Notes: generated by a model not told the origin, from the sequence alone. A stretch of DNA of 35,649 bases from Bdellovibrionales bacterium (GCA_005793345.1 SXSU01000039.1:1-35649), one strand, 5' to 3'. Positions 25,547 through 33,557 are shown, counted from the stretch's first letter. A program made the numbers and translations.

Positions 25547-27011
25547 CACAATAAGGCTCAGAATCTCTCTCTTCTGATTTTATTTGTGCAAGTTTGAGAA
25601 AATACTTTTCTACTGGAACATGCACATAGGAATAAGTATCTTTCAAATCAGAGCCTGATTCGATCGACTTTGTTATCGATTCATTACAGTGTTTGACATC
25701 ACTATTTTCAAATACTTTACTTAATATATTGATTACAGCTTCTGGGCCTTTAAATTGAAAAACATCGTTTGCACCTGGAAAATAACTTTTTATAAGAACA
25801 ATGGACACACCAGTAGCAAAACCATCCCACTCTTGATAATCTTGAGTCAGCCATCTCATAACATCAATAGTAATATTTACATCAAAATCAAAAAAAGTAT
25901 TTGAGCTTTTAATTTTTTCAATAGCATAAGAACCCATCCAAGACATTTGCTGTGGAATCTCCACAGGTTGTAAAAATGGATAATTAAAAGAACCAGTTTC
26001 AATATTAACATTTAAAATATAATACCACCAATCAGATATTTGAGGGTATTTACACGAGATTTTTAATTCTAAGCCATCTAATTTACTAGGATCTTGACCT
26101 GGATAAGGAACAAAATCCGATGCTGGTAACTTTTCACAAATATGATAAATTTGCACAAAGTTTTTTAAAAGCAAGACTTTAAAAAACCAAGATCGCCCAT
26201 CACCACCGCCACCAATTCCAGTTACAGTTCCACCTTCACCTAAAGCTAATCTAACGGGTTCACCTTCCCTATTATTTTGTGCTAACTCTAATGTGAAAAG
26301 ATCACCGAAAAAATTAAAAAAATCTTTTATAAATTTCAAAATATCTTCTACAAAATTAATAATTGGATCTAAAATTCCACTTTCGGTTTTATTTATATCA
26401 TTTGTGTTTTCATTATATGCAATTTGAGTGTGTTCACTGATAATTGAATATTTTTGATCTTCTAACCTTTTAATTAAAAATAAATTAAAGACTACTTTAA
26501 ATTTATCAGAATCAATTAAAGAATGAATTTTTTGAATCACTTCTTCTGATTTGTTTTCAGTCATTAAATGTATTAAACCAAGAACACCACTTATCGCATA
26601 ACTATCATCCACCAACCCAAGTACACATAAAGCTTCATGTAATAATAGTCCTGCAATTAAAAATTTATCTTTTTTTAGATTTTCAAGATGTGGTAAATTA
26701 ACAAGGACTCCCGATTTTGAATAATGACATGAACTACCTGTGCGCGTAGAACCATACTTGCCCGCCCCGATTGAATAATTTGGGAAGGCACTCCATTTTA
26801 CTTTTGTTTGAATATCTATCGCCAATTGTTTGATATCAAGATTTCCGACATTATTAAAACCACGTTCAATTAAAGTTAACGGTATAAATGCAGCAATTTC
26901 ACTTGCGTTATCTGTTTTAAGATTATTATTTTCAGTTCCATCGGCAAAAGCCATAACTTGAATTAAAATTATATTGCAAATATAAAATAGATATTTGAAT
27001 TTAACTTTCAC
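25530..27011 (-). CDS. Secreted protein of unknown function with degenerate zincin-like motif
   Basis: A 493-residue protein with signal peptide MKVKFKYLFYICNIILIQVMAFA. Residues 119-139 read IAGLLLHEALCVLGLVDDSYA: a hydrophobic helix with HExxC followed by GxxDD, resembling metallopeptidase helices in which the second His is replaced by Cys. A Gly-rich segment (LGEGGTVTGIGGGGDGR) lies near residues 257-273. The C-terminal half resembles no domain I know. Similar HE-bearing helices occur in the secreted proteins at 6616-7920 and 23534-25546. It overlaps the latter's 3' end by 17 bases. Confidence 0.5.
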   Translation of the reverse strand: MKVKFKYLFYICNIILIQVMAFADGTENNNLKTDNASEIAAFIPLTLIERGFNNVGNLDIKQLAIDIQTKVKWSAFPNYSIGAGKYGSTRTGSSCHYSKSGVLVNLPHLENLKKDKFLIAGLLLHEALCVLGLVDDSYAISGVLGLIHLMTENKSEEVIQKIHSLIDSDKFKVVFNLFLIKRLEDQKYSIISEHTQIAYNENTNDINKTESGILDPIINFVEDILKFIKDFFNFFGDLFTLELAQNNREGEPVRLALGEGGTVTGIGGGGDGRSWFFKVLLLKNFVQIYHICEKLPASDFVPYPGQDPSKLDGLELKISCKYPQISDWWYYILNVNIETGSFNYPFLQPVEIPQQMSWMGSYAIEKIKSSNTFFDFDVNITIDVMRWLTQDYQEWDGFATGVSIVLIKSYFPGANDVFQFKGPEAVINILSKVFENSDVKHCNESITKSIESGSDLKDTYSYVHVPVEKYFLKLAQIKSEERDSEPYCAIWRR

Positions 27012-27403
27012 TAGTGCCTCATTTAGAATAAATTTTTATTTCAAATCCTATAAAATACAATTTTCTCTTTTTATGGTTTGAATTCAAATACCCCGTATTA
27101 TGAGTAAACAAACTAAATTTTCTAATTTGAAATATACACTTTAATTTAAATTTTTTCTAGCTAACACTTATTAACCAAATTTTAAGTTAAAAAATGACAT
27201 TTTTAGTCTTTGTGTAAAACACCTATTCATTCAACTGCTCATGATTAATTCTGATCGGTTATGCAATTATATCAGATATAAACAAATGTATTTTTTTGTA
27301 GGCTCAATTTGATGGTCAATCATTCTCTTTTAGAAATTCCAATCTACAGTTTGAAACTTTCAAGTGATTTTTTTTTAAATCTAAGGTAAAATAATAATTA
27401 ACT
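27012..27403. other. Intergenic region with repeat remnants
   Basis: No gene seen in 392 bases. It holds a fragment of the composite element (ccccgtattatga near 27091-27103) and a decayed P palindrome (27233-27290). Confidence 0.6.
27233..27290. repeat. Decayed P palindrome
   Basis: aactgctcatgattaattct followed by gatcggttatgcaattatatcagatataa matches the P element with several changes in the centre and right arm. It lies upstream of the TIGR02147 gene. Confidence 0.6.
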
Positions 27404-28291
27404 ATGAAAAGTTTAAATATCCAAAATACTATTGAAAAAATTATTGAGCCTGCTTTATTGCGTAAGAAAAAAACTAATCCTAATTTTTCATTAAGACAAA
27501 TGGCACTCCACTTAAAATTGAGTCCCTCTTTTTTAACAAATGTAATTAAAGGGAAAAAAAAATTTCCAGCTGAACACCTCGACTCATTTATTCAATTTTT
27601 AGATCTCGATGAAATAGTAGCTTCAAATTTATGTGAGTTTATTCAAAAACAAGAATTAAAATCTTTATTGGATCAATCTAAGAATTTTAATAAATATTTC
27701 AAAAAATCAAATTCCAAAAAAATAACTAACAAAGATCATTTTGAATTTCAAAATCAAGAGACAATAATTAATCCTGAGACCAAACCTTATTCAGAATTGC
27801 CAATTACTCAAATGACACTTTTAAATCCTTGGTACAATATTGCAGTTTTAGATCTGATTTCATTGGAACACTTTTCGTCTGAACCTAAATGGATTTCGGA
27901 TAAGTTGGGAATCAGTATTATCGAATCTGAAAATGCTTTAAAATTTTTATTAAATAATGATTATTTATCAATCGACAAAAATACAAAAAAATTTGTAAAA
28001 ACTGATAAGAAATTAAGATTACCAACCAAAGAAAGTCATTTCTCAGTTAGAAACTATCATACTCAAATGATTAAAAAAGGAATTGAGTTTATGAATACAA
28101 ATTCAAACAAAGATGAATTTAAAAATAGATTAATTACATCTGTGGTTATTGGCACTCACTCTCCTAATTTTGAATCTGCTAAATCATTTCTCCATGAAAG
28201 TCTTTATACAACAGCTGATATTTTATCAGATGGAAGCGCAGATGAACTTTATCAACTGAGCGTTATTCTATTTCCTCTCACAAAAAAATAA
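27404..28291 (+). CDS. TIGR02147 family regulator
   Basis: A 295-residue protein of the TIGR02147 family, lineage-specific and multi-copy in Bdellovibrio-like bacteria and Fibrobacter. The N-terminal helix-turn-helix (NPNFSLRQMALHLKLSPSFL, near 24-43, then TNVIKGKKKF) is followed by the family's central domain (ISLEHFSSEPKWISDKLGISIIESENALKFLLNNDYL) and the characteristic ending QLSVILFPLTKK. No sensor or target is known; paralogues are assumed to be transcription regulators of small exported or lifestyle genes. The ribosome binding site is weak. It is one of the best lineage markers in the window. A fragment with the same C-terminal pattern is found at 33144-33362. Confidence 0.82.
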   Translation: MKSLNIQNTIEKIIEPALLRKKKTNPNFSLRQMALHLKLSPSFLTNVIKGKKKFPAEHLDSFIQFLDLDEIVASNLCEFIQKQELKSLLDQSKNFNKYFKKSNSKKITNKDHFEFQNQETIINPETKPYSELPITQMTLLNPWYNIAVLDLISLEHFSSEPKWISDKLGISIIESENALKFLLNNDYLSIDKNTKKFVKTDKKLRLPTKESHFSVRNYHTQMIKKGIEFMNTNSNKDEFKNRLITSVVIGTHSPNFESAKSFLHESLYTTADILSDGSADELYQLSVILFPLTKK

Positions 28292-28392
28292 TTTTTAACT
28301 TGTGTAAACTTTAAAATTAATGAACCATCCTCAACAACAGCTATGGAAATTTGGCTGTTCAACTGTACCTATACCTAATGGAGGGGTTTATT

Positions 28393-29277
28393 ATGTTAGG
28401 GATGATTTTTAATTCACGCAATTCACGTTTTATAGTTTCGTTTATTTCAACAATATCTTTTTTAAGTTTTACTTATGGAAAAACTTTAAATTCAGAAATC
28501 ACACCAAAAATTGTTAACGGTGAACCTGTAAAAAAAGAAGAACTTATCGCACTATCGACAGTTAATATGTATGTTGATCTTGAAAGATTAGGACAAGGAC
28601 GAGGGTTACAAAATGTTTGTACTGGAACATTGATTAGTAGTTCAGTAGTTCTTACAGCTGCACATTGCTTTGCTGATCTATCATCTAGAATGAACACTTC
28701 TCTCGAAAGTTTAAGAGCAAATTCCTATATAGGATTTGGAACAACTATCATTAAAAAATTAGAAGATGCAAAAAATTTTGGTGTTGAGTTAATTAAGATT
28801 TCAAAAGTAGCAGTACACCCAGAACACAAAGTGAACCAATTTCGAGATGCAAAAACAAACCCAATGCATGATGTGGCACTTTTAAAACTTGAATTTGATG
28901 CTCCAACATCTACACAATCTGCAATGCTATCGTTTGATCCAAATATCATCACAAAAGATTTAGAATTGGATCTAGCTGGTTTTGGCACCACAAATGGATC
29001 AAGAATGACTGCCGCAAATCAACTCATGAAGGTTCGTGTAAAAATTGATAAACCAACTTTCTCGAAAACTCAGATTTCATACACAATAATTAATAGCAAA
29101 TCAGCATGTTCAGGTGATTCAGGTGGCCCCGCTTACTTAACCTCACCTAACTCAGAAAACAAATTAGTAGTTGTAGGTGTAACAAGCTGGGGGGACCGTA
29201 CTTGCACTCAATACGGAGTTTACACTTCAGTTCCCGCAATGAAAGACTGGTTAGAACCCACTTTAATAAATTTTTAA
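28393..29277 (+). CDS. Secreted trypsin-like serine protease (S1)
   Basis: A 294-residue exported chymotrypsin-fold protease. The signal peptide covers about residues 12-29; the mature enzyme begins with the activation sequence IVNG (40-43). The triad is H91 in LTAAHC, D160 in HDVALLKL and S243 in ACSGDSGGPA. Cys76/Cys92 probably form the usual disulfide next to the active His. I chose the ATG at 28393 because GGAGGGG lies six bases before it; a TTG at 28351 is less likely. It would digest extracellular or prey protein, with the S8 protease at 15848-17662. It overlaps the convergent TerC gene by four bases. Confidence 0.95.
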   Translation: MLGMIFNSRNSRFIVSFISTISFLSFTYGKTLNSEITPKIVNGEPVKKEELIALSTVNMYVDLERLGQGRGLQNVCTGTLISSSVVLTAAHCFADLSSRMNTSLESLRANSYIGFGTTIIKKLEDAKNFGVELIKISKVAVHPEHKVNQFRDAKTNPMHDVALLKLEFDAPTSTQSAMLSFDPNIITKDLELDLAGFGTTNGSRMTAANQLMKVRVKIDKPTFSKTQISYTIINSKSACSGDSGGPAYLTSPNSENKLVVVGVTSWGDRTCTQYGVYTSVPAMKDWLEPTLINF

Positions 29278-30314
29278 TTGCTGTCTTTTAAATCCACTTT
29301 TGGAATAAAAAGTTTTTGTTTTCTTCGATCAATAACTATGGATATCACTATCGAACCGCCGATTAAGAGAGCGATGATTCCAAGAGACCAACTGATTGGG
29401 AACTTTCCACCAAAAGCTTCATTGAGCCAAACCATCTTTAAACCAACAAAAACAAGTACTGAAGCTAACCCATATTTAATATAGGCGAATCTATCCATCA
29501 CTCCAGCTAGCATGAAATACATCGATCGAAGCCCTAAGATGGCAAAGATATTCGATGTGAAAACAATCAAAGGTTCTTTAGTTAGTGCAAAAATCGCGGG
29601 TACCGAATCTACCGCAAAAATAATGTCACTAAGTTCAAGAAAAACGAGAGCCAGAAAAAGTGGAGTAACATAAGTTAGTCCTTCTTTTTTAAAGAAAAAT
29701 TTCTGTCCTTCAATTTGAGGATGAACTCGAAAAACTTTCTTTAGCTGCCGAATAATAAAATTGTTTTCAAGGTTCTGCGGCTTTGTTCCTGCAAAAAACA
29801 TCTTGAAACCTGTTAGAATCAATAGAGCTCCGAAAAATATCACGACCCAGTGGTATTGCATGAGAACTGAACCCATAGCGATAAAGATAGCTCTAAAAAT
29901 TAAGGCTCCTAAAATTCCCCAGAATAAAACTCTGTGCTGATATTTTTTGGGGATTCCGAAGTATGCAAACACGACAGCAAAAATAAAGATATTATCAATT
30001 GCGAGAGATTTCTCGACTACAAAACCAGTCAAAAATTCGAGAGCAGTGGATTTAGCCTGAGCGTCTGGGTCAAAACCAGGAATTGAAGTATATCGTTCGT
30101 GAGTAGAAAATCTATATTGAGCATAAAGATAAAAAAGGTAATTAAAGACAAGGGCTAGACTTATCCAAATAGTAGTCCAAATTGAGGCTTCCTTGAAGTT
30201 GACTTCATGTGCATTTTTATGAAAAACACCTAAATCAAGGGCGAGAACCACAAGCACGAAAGCTGTGAATCCTAAATAAAACCACCAATAGTCGTAAAAT
30301 GGGAATAATGTCAT
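29274..30314 (-). CDS. TerC/Alx family inner-membrane protein
   Basis: A 346-residue polytopic membrane protein of the TerC family (relatives: E. coli Alx, Bacillus MeeF), now linked to manganese export at the inner membrane. The hallmark acidic motifs are seen in two halves: FVVEKSLAIDNIFIFAVVFAYF and LVFLELSDIIFAVDSVPAIFALT. About eight or nine membrane segments are visible. The ATG at 30314 is preceded by AGGAG at ten bases; a GTG nine codons upstream has no such site. I see no yybP-ykoY riboswitch upstream, so manganese control would have to be elsewhere. Confidence 0.9.
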   Translation of the reverse strand: MTLFPFYDYWWFYLGFTAFVLVVLALDLGVFHKNAHEVNFKEASIWTTIWISLALVFNYLFYLYAQYRFSTHERYTSIPGFDPDAQAKSTALEFLTGFVVEKSLAIDNIFIFAVVFAYFGIPKKYQHRVLFWGILGALIFRAIFIAMGSVLMQYHWVVIFFGALLILTGFKMFFAGTKPQNLENNFIIRQLKKVFRVHPQIEGQKFFFKKEGLTYVTPLFLALVFLELSDIIFAVDSVPAIFALTKEPLIVFTSNIFAILGLRSMYFMLAGVMDRFAYIKYGLASVLVFVGLKMVWLNEAFGGKFPISWSLGIIALLIGGSIVISIVIDRRKQKLFIPKVDLKDSN

Positions 30315-30536
30315 CTTTAAAAATCTCCTATCGTCTATCACTTTATTATCGTCAATTCTTTAATATCATTCAAATCGATAATAATTAATACTAGTATTGT
30401 TATTAGCAATTCTATGAAAATTCTTGAGGAAGATAATATAAATTTAATCCAAAAGGCCAATTTCTTTGAACATCATCTATGTATAATTATTTCAGTAACA
30501 TAACAAAAAAAATTTTATTACAAAAACAACTCCCTT

Positions 30537-30571
30537 AAGTAGGAATACAAGGTATCCTTACATTCCTACTT
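30537..30571. promoter_or_regulatory. Operator-like palindrome before the MazEF-like pair
   Basis: Arms aagtaggaat and attcctactt (10 bp, perfect) enclose a second small dyad aagg-tat-cctt. It abuts the -35 box of the promoter and is the expected place for AbrB-type antitoxin binding. Confidence 0.6.
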
Positions 30572-30572
30572 C

Positions 30573-30601
30573 TTTACATTTGTATATTTCTATATTATAA
30601 T
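30573..30601 (+). promoter_or_regulatory. Sigma70-type promoter of the MazEF-like pair
   Basis: TTTACA (30573-30578), 17-base spacer, TATAAT (30596-30601). The start codon at 30619 follows after AAGAGG, so the leader is very short. Confidence 0.65.
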
Positions 30602-30618
30602 AAAGTTAAGAGGTGTGT

Positions 30619-30849
30619 ATGGGTAACAACTTTAAACTAGCGACAATTTCAAAAAAAGGGCAAACAACTGTCCCATTGGAAATTAGACAAAAACTCTCCC
30701 TACATGAGGGGGACAGAATTGTTTTTGAAGTCAAACCTTCTGGTGAAGTTTTATTGAAAAAAGCCTTAGCTATGGAAAATATGGATTACTTAAAATCTGT
30801 TGAAAAAACACTTACTGAATGGATGGGTAATGACGATGATGACCTTTAA
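30619..30849 (+). CDS. AbrB/MazE-type antitoxin
   Basis: A 76-residue protein with a swapped-hairpin AbrB DNA-binding domain (FKLATISKKGQTTVPLEIRQ KLSLHEGDRIVFEV, residues 5-38). The C-terminal tail is acidic (EWMGNDDDDL) and is expected to cover the toxin. It should repress its own operon through the palindrome at 30537-30571 and neutralise the following MazF-like protein. I use the ATG at 30619 (AAGAGG upstream); a GTG two codons earlier is possible. The stop overlaps the toxin start. Confidence 0.85.
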   Translation: MGNNFKLATISKKGQTTVPLEIRQKLSLHEGDRIVFEVKPSGEVLLKKALAMENMDYLKSVEKTLTEWMGNDDDDL

Positions 30850-31171
30850 ACCCTTCGATGTTGTAGAATTACCCTTTCCATTTTCAGATCTTTCATCATC
30901 AAAAAGACGAAAGGCCTTAGTTATTAGTTCTGAAAATTTTAATAGATCGAATAATGCTGTAATCGTAGCAATGATAACTTCGCGAGCAAATTCTGAGTGG
31001 GTTGGCGATGTCCAAATTGAAAATTGGAACTTTGCCGGCCTTAAAAAACAATGTTATGTACGACTCAAATTTTTTACTGCTGATTTTAGTTTATTTACAG
31101 GAAAAGTTGGGTCTTTACACATTAAAGATAAGAATAATGTAAAGGCATCATTGAAAAATAATATCTTATAA
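30836..31171 (+). CDS. PemK/MazF-type toxin
   Basis: About 111 residues with the PemK/MazF fold signature: PFDVVELPFPFSDLSSSKRR KALVIS near the N terminus, then VIVAMITSRA and a middle strand with CYVRLKFFTADFSLF. MazF-type toxins are endoribonucleases that stop growth when the antitoxin is lost. The start ATG (30836 or 30839) lies within the last codons of the antitoxin, giving translational coupling. The C terminus is slightly shorter than in MazF of E. coli. The pair appears intact. Confidence 0.8.
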   Translation: MMTFKPFDVVELPFPFSDLSSSKRRKALVISSENFNRSNNAVIVAMITSRANSEWVGDVQIENWNFAGLKKQCYVRLKFFTADFSLFTGKVGSLHIKDKNNVKASLKNNIL

Positions 31172-31759
31172 AAATGAAATTTATTTTTAAATTTTTAAAA
31201 ACCTAATCTATTAAGTCCGTACACAACTTTTTATCTAACCTTTCGAGTAACTTGTCCATATTAAAAAATCTTGCTCCAGATATAATCAATTCATTTGAAA
31301 CTTTCTAAAACATTAAAGAAAGTAAATTCATTGAAAGATAAAACTTTAACAATTAAGAAGATTTCTAAATTATCCAAATTAAAGTTGGATAAAAAAGTAA
31401 ATTATCTAAAGTTAAACCAATTAAACTTTCGAAACATAAAATGGTATCACGTTCTTAATGAGAAAATGATTTGGTATTCAAAACGACACTGACAATATTA
31501 TATCCTTTTATACAAAATAAAAAGATGAATAATTCTCAGTGTCTTTCGATTCTAATCCTGCTTTCAATTTTGTGGTGAAAATCTTCAAAGGAGTTGAAGA
31601 CTTTTTAAATACCAATGAATTCTTATCCATCAAAATTGAGTTGAATAACACTCAATAAAATTGAGACCTGATTCTGACCATGAGCCAAGTGTTATAAATT
31701 CAATCACTACTTCGTAAAAACCCTTTAACAAAAAACTTGGCAATGCTAATGTGAATGGT
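31172..31759. other. Long non-coding stretch with inverted repeats
   Basis: About 590 bases with no convincing gene; a Lys-rich frame at 31295-31492 starts at TTG without a ribosome binding site. Two inverted repeats are visible: gacactga/tcagtgtc (31485-31492 and 31536-31543, loop 43) and attgagt/actcaat (31635-31641 and 31650-31656). Confidence 0.5.
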
Positions 31760-31960
31760 ATGGAAAGAATATCTAAAATTTTGCTTGTTTTTTTGTGCGC
31801 ACTCATCTGGTTTTGCTTCATTCCGTACCTACGACTTTTTTGGGGACCTTTCAATTGGAATGAGGCAGATCTTAATAGGGATGGCTTTGTTTCCTTAAGG
31901 GAATTAGGCTATTTCGCAGACTACGAAACTCGATATATCAAGGCTGAAGGACTTTGTTAA
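31760..31960 (+). CDS. Small membrane-anchored protein with an EF-hand-like motif
   Basis: A 66-residue protein: one N-terminal hydrophobic segment (residues 7-27, ILLVFLCALIWFCFIPYLRLF) and a short exported tail with DLNRDGFVSLRELGYFADY, a nearly canonical EF-hand loop (D, N, D, G, V, E at the calcium-binding spacing). A GTG three codons upstream could also start it; neither has a clear ribosome binding site. The motif is too specific to be chance, and the reverse-strand frame over it is a shadow. Possible role: calcium binding at the cell envelope. It could also be a remnant of a longer protein. Confidence 0.5.
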   Translation: MERISKILLVFLCALIWFCFIPYLRLFWGPFNWNEADLNRDGFVSLRELGYFADYETRYIKAEGLC

Positions 31961-32114
31961 TTTCAGTTGAATAATCCCCAAAAATTACAGTTGAAAATAC
32001 TAGATTATTCTATAACTACAACAATTTAAACTTAAAATTACTACCCCTTGTTTTATAAGCTACTATTAAGCATTTTTATCCACTTTTAATAGTTTTGGCT
32101 CCATTTTGGCGCAC
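31961..32114. other. Short AT-rich gap
   Basis: Nothing seen between the EF-hand gene and the duplicated toxin region. Confidence 0.4.
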
Positions 32115-32254
32115 AAAAATTAAAACTTGAAAAGTACGTCAAAAAAGAGTACTATTTTCATGAGGAGACTTTTTTGGATCAGGTATTACTTCATAAAGTT
32201 GAAAACAGCTCAAAAAGTTACCATCATTTGTTGTTATTAAACTAAATGCATGGG
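32115..32254. repeat. Duplicated toxin promoter/5' region, copy 1
   Basis: Matches 34318-34459 over about 140 bases with few differences. Both copies keep a short dyad, agtac...gtact (32131-32151 region), while the spacer bases between the arms differ, as expected for a retained operator. Differences inside the gene are a T run (6 against 7) and an A run (4 against 5). Confidence 0.85.
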
Positions 32255-32448
32255 CAAGATCAGTTGAATTAAAAGGAATACGTGAAGTTAGAAAAATCCC
32301 CGGCTATCATGATGAGCCTTTAAAAGGAAATCGAGTTGGTCAAAGGTCAATTCGATTAACTCAAAGTTATCGAGCTATTTATACTAAATCGCTTGAAGGA
32401 CAGATTAATCTTATTCTTGTGGAGGAAGTAAATAAACATGAGTACTAA
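32160..32448 (+). pseudogene. RelE/HigB-type toxin gene with two homopolymer frameshifts
   Basis: From 32203 the frame reads KQLKKLPSFVVIKLNAWARS, then VELKGIREVRKIPGY, RSIRLTQSYRAIYT and ends LVEEVNKHEY: a RelE/ParE-superfamily toxin whose stop (32446-32448) overlaps the start of the XRE antitoxin. The proper start, ATG at 32160, is out of frame with it. Compared with the second copy at 34363, one T is missing from a T run and one A from an A run, and an in-frame TGA precedes the toxin part. No alternative ATG, GTG or TTG exists in the toxin frame. The toxin is therefore inactive as sequenced; a homopolymer sequencing error is the alternative. Confidence 0.75.
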
Positions 32449-32761
32449 AAAATATGGTGTTAAGGAACTTGAAAAAGATTTTGGCCATCTTACTTTTGGT
32501 AAAATACTTGTAGCTCACCGCCAAGGAGAGGGTTTATCTCAAGTCAAACTGGCAAAGTTTCTTGGAATTTCAAAACAAAGCTTAAATGATTTAGAGTCTG
32601 AACGAAGAATTCCATCCATTAACCGAGCAATTAAAATTGCAAAAAAAATATCAATCCTTCCTGAGTTAGCTGTTGAGCTGGTGCTACAAGCTCAAGTTAA
32701 TCAAGAAAAATTAAAACTAAAAGTTAGTGTTACAACTACTAAAAGTAATCAAGCTACTTAA
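32438..32761 (+). CDS. XRE-family antitoxin
   Basis: A 107-residue helix-turn-helix protein (AHRQGEGLSQVKLAKFLGIS, then KQSLNDLESERRIPSINRAIKIAKKI, about residues 27-72). It follows the broken RelE/HigB-like toxin in the toxin-first order of higBA-type pairs, with its ATG inside the toxin's last codons, and GGAGG nine bases upstream. It would bind the dyad upstream of 32160 and neutralise the toxin. It is intact while its toxin is frameshifted; it may still protect against related toxins. A strong terminator follows. Confidence 0.85.
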   Translation: MSTKKYGVKELEKDFGHLTFGKILVAHRQGEGLSQVKLAKFLGISKQSLNDLESERRIPSINRAIKIAKKISILPELAVELVLQAQVNQEKLKLKVSVTTTKSNQAT

Positions 32762-32804
32762 AGTAAATCTTCAATTCAATATTTAAAGACAATTTAAAAA
32801 TGAC

Positions 32805-32840
32805 CGCCTAACCAGTCAATCTGACCTGTTAGGCGTTTTT
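32805..32840 (+). terminator. Rho-independent terminator of the RelE/XRE operon
   Basis: Stem cgcctaac/gttaggcg (8 bp, GC-rich for this genome) with a 15-base loop and a run of five T directly after, 44 bases beyond the antitoxin stop. Confidence 0.88.
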
Positions 32841-32884
32841 ATGACTGCCCAATCGGAACGAGTTTGCATTACAAGGGTAGTTTT

Positions 32885-33118
32885 ATGAATAATTGTTTTG
32901 TGACATTAAAAATTGGAACAAACTTAAAAAGATTAATGAGTGAAAAAAATCTGTCCATGCGTGAACTTTCTAAAAGGACAGGTGTACCTTATTCTAAATT
33001 GCAAGAATGGTGTGGAGACAGATCTCCTAAAAACCCAATTCAAATTCAGAAGGTGGCCTCATTTTTTGGAGTAACAATAGGGTTTAATTGGTTCAAAACA
33101 TATTCATTTGGGAACTGA
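32885..33118 (+). CDS. Small XRE-family DNA-binding protein
   Basis: A 77-residue protein made almost entirely of one helix-turn-helix domain (IGTNLKRLMSEKNLSMRELS, then KRTGVPYSKLQEWCGDRSPKN; helix five includes IQIQKVASFFGVTI). The ATG at 32885 has an AGGG nearby; a TTG at 32864 would add seven residues. It could be an antitoxin or a repressor of the next small gene, whose upstream alternative start overlaps its end by 11 bases. Confidence 0.7.
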   Translation: MNNCFVTLKIGTNLKRLMSEKNLSMRELSKRTGVPYSKLQEWCGDRSPKNPIQIQKVASFFGVTIGFNWFKTYSFGN

Positions 33119-33143
33119 ATCACCACAAAATAGAAATCATCAT

Positions 33144-33362
33144 ATGAATTGGAGAACCAGAACTATTCATGCCCTTGATATGGATTTAAAGAATAATTTC
33201 CATTACTCCGCTGCCATTACTTTGTCTCGACAAGATGTAGAAGAAATCAAAGAGCTTTTAATTCAAAATTTAAAATCAGCAAATAAAATAATTCAGACTT
33301 CAAAAGAAGAAGAAATATATTGTTTGAGTTTTGATTTTTACAATCTGATTCAAACCAATTAA
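33144..33362 (+). pseudogene. Fragment resembling the C terminus of a TIGR02147 protein
   Basis: Seventy-two codons reading NWRTRTIHALDMDLKNNFHY and TLSRQDVEEIKELLIQNL, then YCLSFDFYNLIQTN. The order (Arg/His-rich helix, F-x-S/A-like strand with TLS, helix with EIKELL, final hydrophobic strand) is that of the last 75 residues of TIGR02147 regulators such as the one at 27404-28291. The DNA-binding and central parts are missing, and a separate XRE domain lies directly upstream. Either it is a remnant, or a split XRE plus effector-domain pair. A TTG at 33108 is an alternative start. Confidence 0.5.
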
Positions 33363-33557
33363 TAAAAATTTTAATTATAGAATATCAGTCTCTTGGAAGG
33401 GAGTAAAAAACATCAAAGTTGAAGGGTTTTTATTATAAAAGTTTTGTTTACCGGAGCTGGTTTCAAGTCATATGCGTAAACCCTGGCGGAGAGAGGTCTA
33501 GCAAAAATCATGAATGATTTCAACACCATTACCTTTCAGAAAATACAAAGCGCTACA

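Larger units (their letters stand above)
30315..30618. other. Divergent intergenic region
   Basis: About 300 bases between terC and the AbrB-type antitoxin. The right half holds the operator-like palindrome and promoter (30537-30601); the left half shows nothing. Confidence 0.6.

Noticed and set aside
28333-28358. Hairpin aacagc/gctgtt after the TIGR02147 gene
   Set aside because: Short stem with long loop and no T run, so not a convincing terminator.
30315-30536. yybP-ykoY manganese riboswitch upstream of the TerC gene
   Set aside because: I could not find the conserved helices or loop bases of that riboswitch in this region.
31295-31492. A 65-codon Lys-rich open frame
   Set aside because: TTG start without a ribosome binding site, low-complexity K/L/S composition, no recognisable motif; likely chance in AT-rich DNA.
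31630-31854. A 74-codon minus-strand frame
   Set aside because: It lies antisense to the EF-hand-like gene, whose plus-strand product has a membrane helix and a specific motif.
33410-33530. tRNA-like or remnant signal around tttcaagtc
   Set aside because: No acceptor or anticodon stem pairs with it.
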